Positions 6,829 to 8,688 of a DNA stretch of 8,688 bases are shown in pieces. The position numbers and the translations under genes are program-made. The first letter of the stretch is position 1; every line of letters starts with the position of its first letter. The DNA comes from CBIFVZ01 sp966185765 (GTDB lineage: Bacteria > Pseudomonadota > Gammaproteobacteria > Enterobacterales > Enterobacteriaceae). The DNA lies in NCBI GenBank assembly GCA_966185765.1, contig CBIFVZ010000113.1:1-8688 (forward strand), read 5' to 3'. A model generated the notes under the pieces. That model ran no database searches. It was not told where the DNA came from and worked only from the letters and a program-made list of their open reading frames with translations.

Positions 6829-8252
6829 ATATCGCAGGGATTCGTAGCGACCTGCTGGCCGGGGTGATTGTATTTCTGGTCGCGTTGCCGATGAACCTTG
6901 GGATTGCTCAGGCCTGCGGGTTGCCACCCGTGCTGGGCATTGTCACCGGTGTGACCGGAGGGCTACTGGTTGCCATTCTCAGCCCGTCGCGTTTTGCCGT
7001 GAGTGGACCGGCAGCCGGGCTAGTCACGATTATTTTAGCCGCAGCGTCGGACCTGGGGTCTTATCCGCTGCTGCTCACCGCCATCGTGCTGTCGGGCGGT
7101 ATGCAACTGTTGATGGGCTGGCTCAAGGCCGGGCGCTGGATTGCGCTGGTCCCCGGCTCCGTCATTGCCGGGATGCTGGCGGCCATTGGTATCATGCTGA
7201 TTATGCAGCAGGTGCCGGTCGCGATTTCGCTTGATAAAGCGAGCGGGGCGTTTTCACCGGCGTCGCTGGTCCTTGGTGTGGTGGCGCTGGCTATTTTGTT
7301 TGGCTGGGAGCTGCCGGTGATGAAGCGTCATGCGTTACTGAAGCTGCTACCGGGGCCGCTAATTGCTGTGGTGTGCGGCGCCGTTGGGCTGTCGATGTTG
7401 TCGGGCGTGGCCTCTGACGTTACCACCATTGAACTGCCGGAACTCTCAAGCCTGGCGGCATGGCAGGCGGTGATGGCTCATCCGGACTGGCAGGGGGCGC
7501 TGGCAAACCCAAAAGTCTGGACCGTGGCGCTGACCATTGCGCTGGTAGCTAGCCTTGAAACGTTGCTGAGCCTGGAGGCGCTCAAAAAGCTCAAAGAACA
7601 GCGCCCGGAGCCGTCGGCTAACCGCGAACTGTATGCCCAGGGGGCAGGCAATATTTTAAGCGGCCTGTGCGGCGGATTGCCGGTGACCTCCGTTATTGTA
7701 CGCAGCTCAGTCAACGTGAATGCCGGGGCGCGCACGCGTCTGTCGGTCATTGTCCACTGCCTGCTGCTGGCCGCAGCGGTAATGTGGTTTAGCGGCGTGC
7801 TGAGTCTTATCCCGATGCCGGTGCTGGCCGCTATTCTGATTGCGACCGGTTATAAGCTTGCGGCCCCGAAAGTGTTTATGCAGCAGTGGCGCCAGGGACT
7901 CGTGTGCTTCGTGCCGTTTCTGATAACCATTGGCGCTATCATTGCGCTTGATATGTTAAGCGGCATTGCGCTGGGGTTTATCGCCCAGCTGGTGGCGAGC
8001 CTGCTGAGCGGCCAGCGCCACGCGGTTTCGCTTGAAAATCGCGGCGATCATTTCGAGCTGGCGTGCCATCAGCGTCTTAACTTCCTGCATGCCGGTACGC
8101 TCAGGCATCAGCTTGCGGCGTTGCCGCAGGAGAGCCGCTTAGTGGTGCGCAGCCGCGAAGGCCTGCGCCACGACCCGGAAATTGAAACGCTACTGGATGG
8201 ATTTGCTGCACAGCACGGTATTGACGTGCAGTACAGCCGCCCGCAAAGCTAA
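6825..8252 (+). CDS. SulP-family (SLC26-like) inner-membrane anion transporter, probable bicarbonate carrier
   Basis: An integral membrane protein of 475 residues with about 12-13 hydrophobic segments from residue 10 to about 395. SulP hallmarks are the N-terminal VALPMNLGIA (19-28), SGPAAG (60-65), and SLETLLSLEA (243-252) with E245 in the place of the substrate/ion-site acidic residue. GGLPVTSVIVRSS (283-295) followed by NVNAGA is the second half of the substrate region. The C-terminal 75-80 residues after the membrane part are shorter than a full STAS domain (usually about 100 or more) and look degenerate. The ATG at 6825 overlaps the carbonic anhydrase TGA as ATGA, and GGAGG (6812-6816) sits 8 bases upstream. 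SulP proteins carry sulfate, bicarbonate, dicarboxylates or other anions. The adjoining carbonic anhydrase makes bicarbonate the leading guess, but substrate and ion coupling cannot be read from sequence. It is not the E. coli DauA orthologue, whose motif and full STAS tail differ. Confidence 0.92.
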   Translation: MNIAGIRSDLLAGVIVFLVALPMNLGIAQACGLPPVLGIVTGVTGGLLVAILSPSRFAVSGPAAGLVTIILAAASDLGSYPLLLTAIVLSGGMQLLMGWLKAGRWIALVPGSVIAGMLAAIGIMLIMQQVPVAISLDKASGAFSPASLVLGVVALAILFGWELPVMKRHALLKLLPGPLIAVVCGAVGLSMLSGVASDVTTIELPELSSLAAWQAVMAHPDWQGALANPKVWTVALTIALVASLETLLSLEALKKLKEQRPEPSANRELYAQGAGNILSGLCGGLPVTSVIVRSSVNVNAGARTRLSVIVHCLLLAAAVMWFSGVLSLIPMPVLAAILIATGYKLAAPKVFMQQWRQGLVCFVPFLITIGAIIALDMLSGIALGFIAQLVASLLSGQRHAVSLENRGDHFELACHQRLNFLHAGTLRHQLAALPQESRLVVRSREGLRHDPEIETLLDGFAAQHGIDVQYSRPQS

Positions 8253-8274
8253 GTGTTGGCTCTTTCCAGGCAAT

Positions 8275-8313
8275 AAAAATCGCCGGGCAGCGTTCACTGC
8301 CCGGCGATGTTAT
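8275..8313. terminator. Strong intrinsic terminator for uspA, possibly shared with the SulP operon
   Basis: A 12-bp perfect stem is formed by 8279-8290 and 8297-8308 (GC-rich core CGCCGGGCAG), with the six-base loop CGTTCA. Read on the minus strand, the stem is followed by a T run (ATTTTTATTG), the classic form, placed about 32 bases after the uspA stop codon. Read on +, the following bases are GTTATCTC, a poor U-tract, so termination of the carbonic anhydrase-SulP transcript may be weaker. The two genes converge here with 88 bases between them. Confidence 0.82.
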
Positions 8314-8340
8314 CTCAGCGGTCTCAAACCTGCCTTGCGC

Positions 8341-8688
8341 TTAATCCTCGTCTTCGTCGCGCAGCGGCACAATCAGCATATCAATATGCACAGTGTTGAT
8401 AAGCTGGCGTGCAGATGACATCAGTTTGCTCCAGAAGTCCTGATGATGTCCGCAGACGACCAGGTCCATGTCGTACTTTTTAATGGCATCAACCAGTACC
8501 TGGCCCAGATCGCCACTGCCGCTCAGGGTTTCGGTAATCGGATAACCTGCACCAGTAGACAGCTCCGTCAGTGCATGGTGCGTTTCTTCAGAGATACGCT
8601 TTTGCATATCGCCCAGGTTAACGTCAATCAGGCCGGTGTAGAGATCGGAGTAGTTCACATCAACATGAATCAGGGAAACTTTCGCGTT
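8341..8688 (-). CDS. uspA: Universal stress protein A, 5' end beyond the window
   Basis: A small cytoplasmic protein made in large amounts in growth arrest and many stresses in enterobacteria, needed for survival during stasis. The frame runs open to the right edge. The first visible codons read NAKVSLIHVDVNYSDLYTG, which fits E. coli UspA (144 aa) from residue 31. About 30 N-terminal residues are therefore missing, and a GTG within the window (8658) is an internal Val. The full protein would be about 145 residues; it ends RDEDED rather than RDEEE. The VCGHHQDFWSKL segment lacks the G-2x-G-9x-G(S/T) ATP loop of MJ0577-type Usp proteins, as expected for the UspA class. The promoter, controlled by ppGpp and other signals in E. 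coli, lies outside. uspA converges with the carbonic anhydrase-SulP pair; in E. coli its downstream neighbour on the same strand is dtpB. Confidence 0.97.
   Translation of the reverse strand, partial: NAKVSLIHVDVNYSDLYTGLIDVNLGDMQKRISEETHHALTELSTGAGYPITETLSGSGDLGQVLVDAIKKYDMDLVVCGHHQDFWSKLMSSARQLINTVHIDMLIVPLRDEDED

Noticed and set aside
8182..8418. A 78-codon + strand frame spanning the SulP end, the terminator and uspA
   Set aside because: It crosses a strong hairpin and overlaps two real genes in other frames, with no ribosome site or recognisable product.

Overview
The window looks like the chromosome of a member of the Enterobacteriaceae. Five genes match the well-known E. coli block gor, rlmJ, prlC, rsmJ and uspA in order, relative orientation and length, and their proteins are near-identical by eye to the E. 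coli products as I recall them. No alignment could be run. These genes are GC-rich (a sample line inside prlC, 3541-3600, is 37/60 GC). The left edge is AT-rich (121-180 is 17/60 GC) and looks like an accessory insert beside the conserved block.

Layout, left to right. (1) From position 1 to 490 on + is the 3' end of a large gene that begins outside the window. Its tail is a DUF2726-like, nuclease-fold domain of the kind that ends superfamily I helicases (COG1112 type). (2) A hairpin at 586-611 has T-rich flanks on both sides and can end both this gene and the converging gor. (3) gor (glutathione reductase) and rlmJ (23S rRNA m6A2030 methyltransferase) lie on the minus strand. (4) A 182-bp divergent region carries a plausible rlmJ promoter and a heat-shock (sigma-32) type promoter for prlC. 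(5) prlC (oligopeptidase A) and rsmJ (16S rRNA m2G1516 methyltransferase) form a + strand operon with an 8-base gap. (6) A 282-bp AT-rich regulatory region follows, with small repeated motifs. (7) Next are a beta-class carbonic anhydrase and a SulP-family anion transporter, overlapping as ATGA, on +. (8) A 12-bp perfect hairpin precedes uspA, which converges from the right edge and is cut at its 5' end.

The most notable feature is the carbonic anhydrase-SulP pair between rsmJ and uspA. In E. coli K-12 that slot holds the peptide transporter gene dtpB, on the same strand as uspA. Here dtpB is absent and the slot is filled by a divergent-origin pair on the opposite strand. Together the two products probably couple bicarbonate uptake to CO2/HCO3- interconversion; this is inference from family knowledge. 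The second notable feature is the partial helicase-nuclease at the left edge, which may belong to a defence or DNA-processing island next to gor. I see no tRNA, rRNA, CRISPR array, intact insertion sequence or complete new system in this window.
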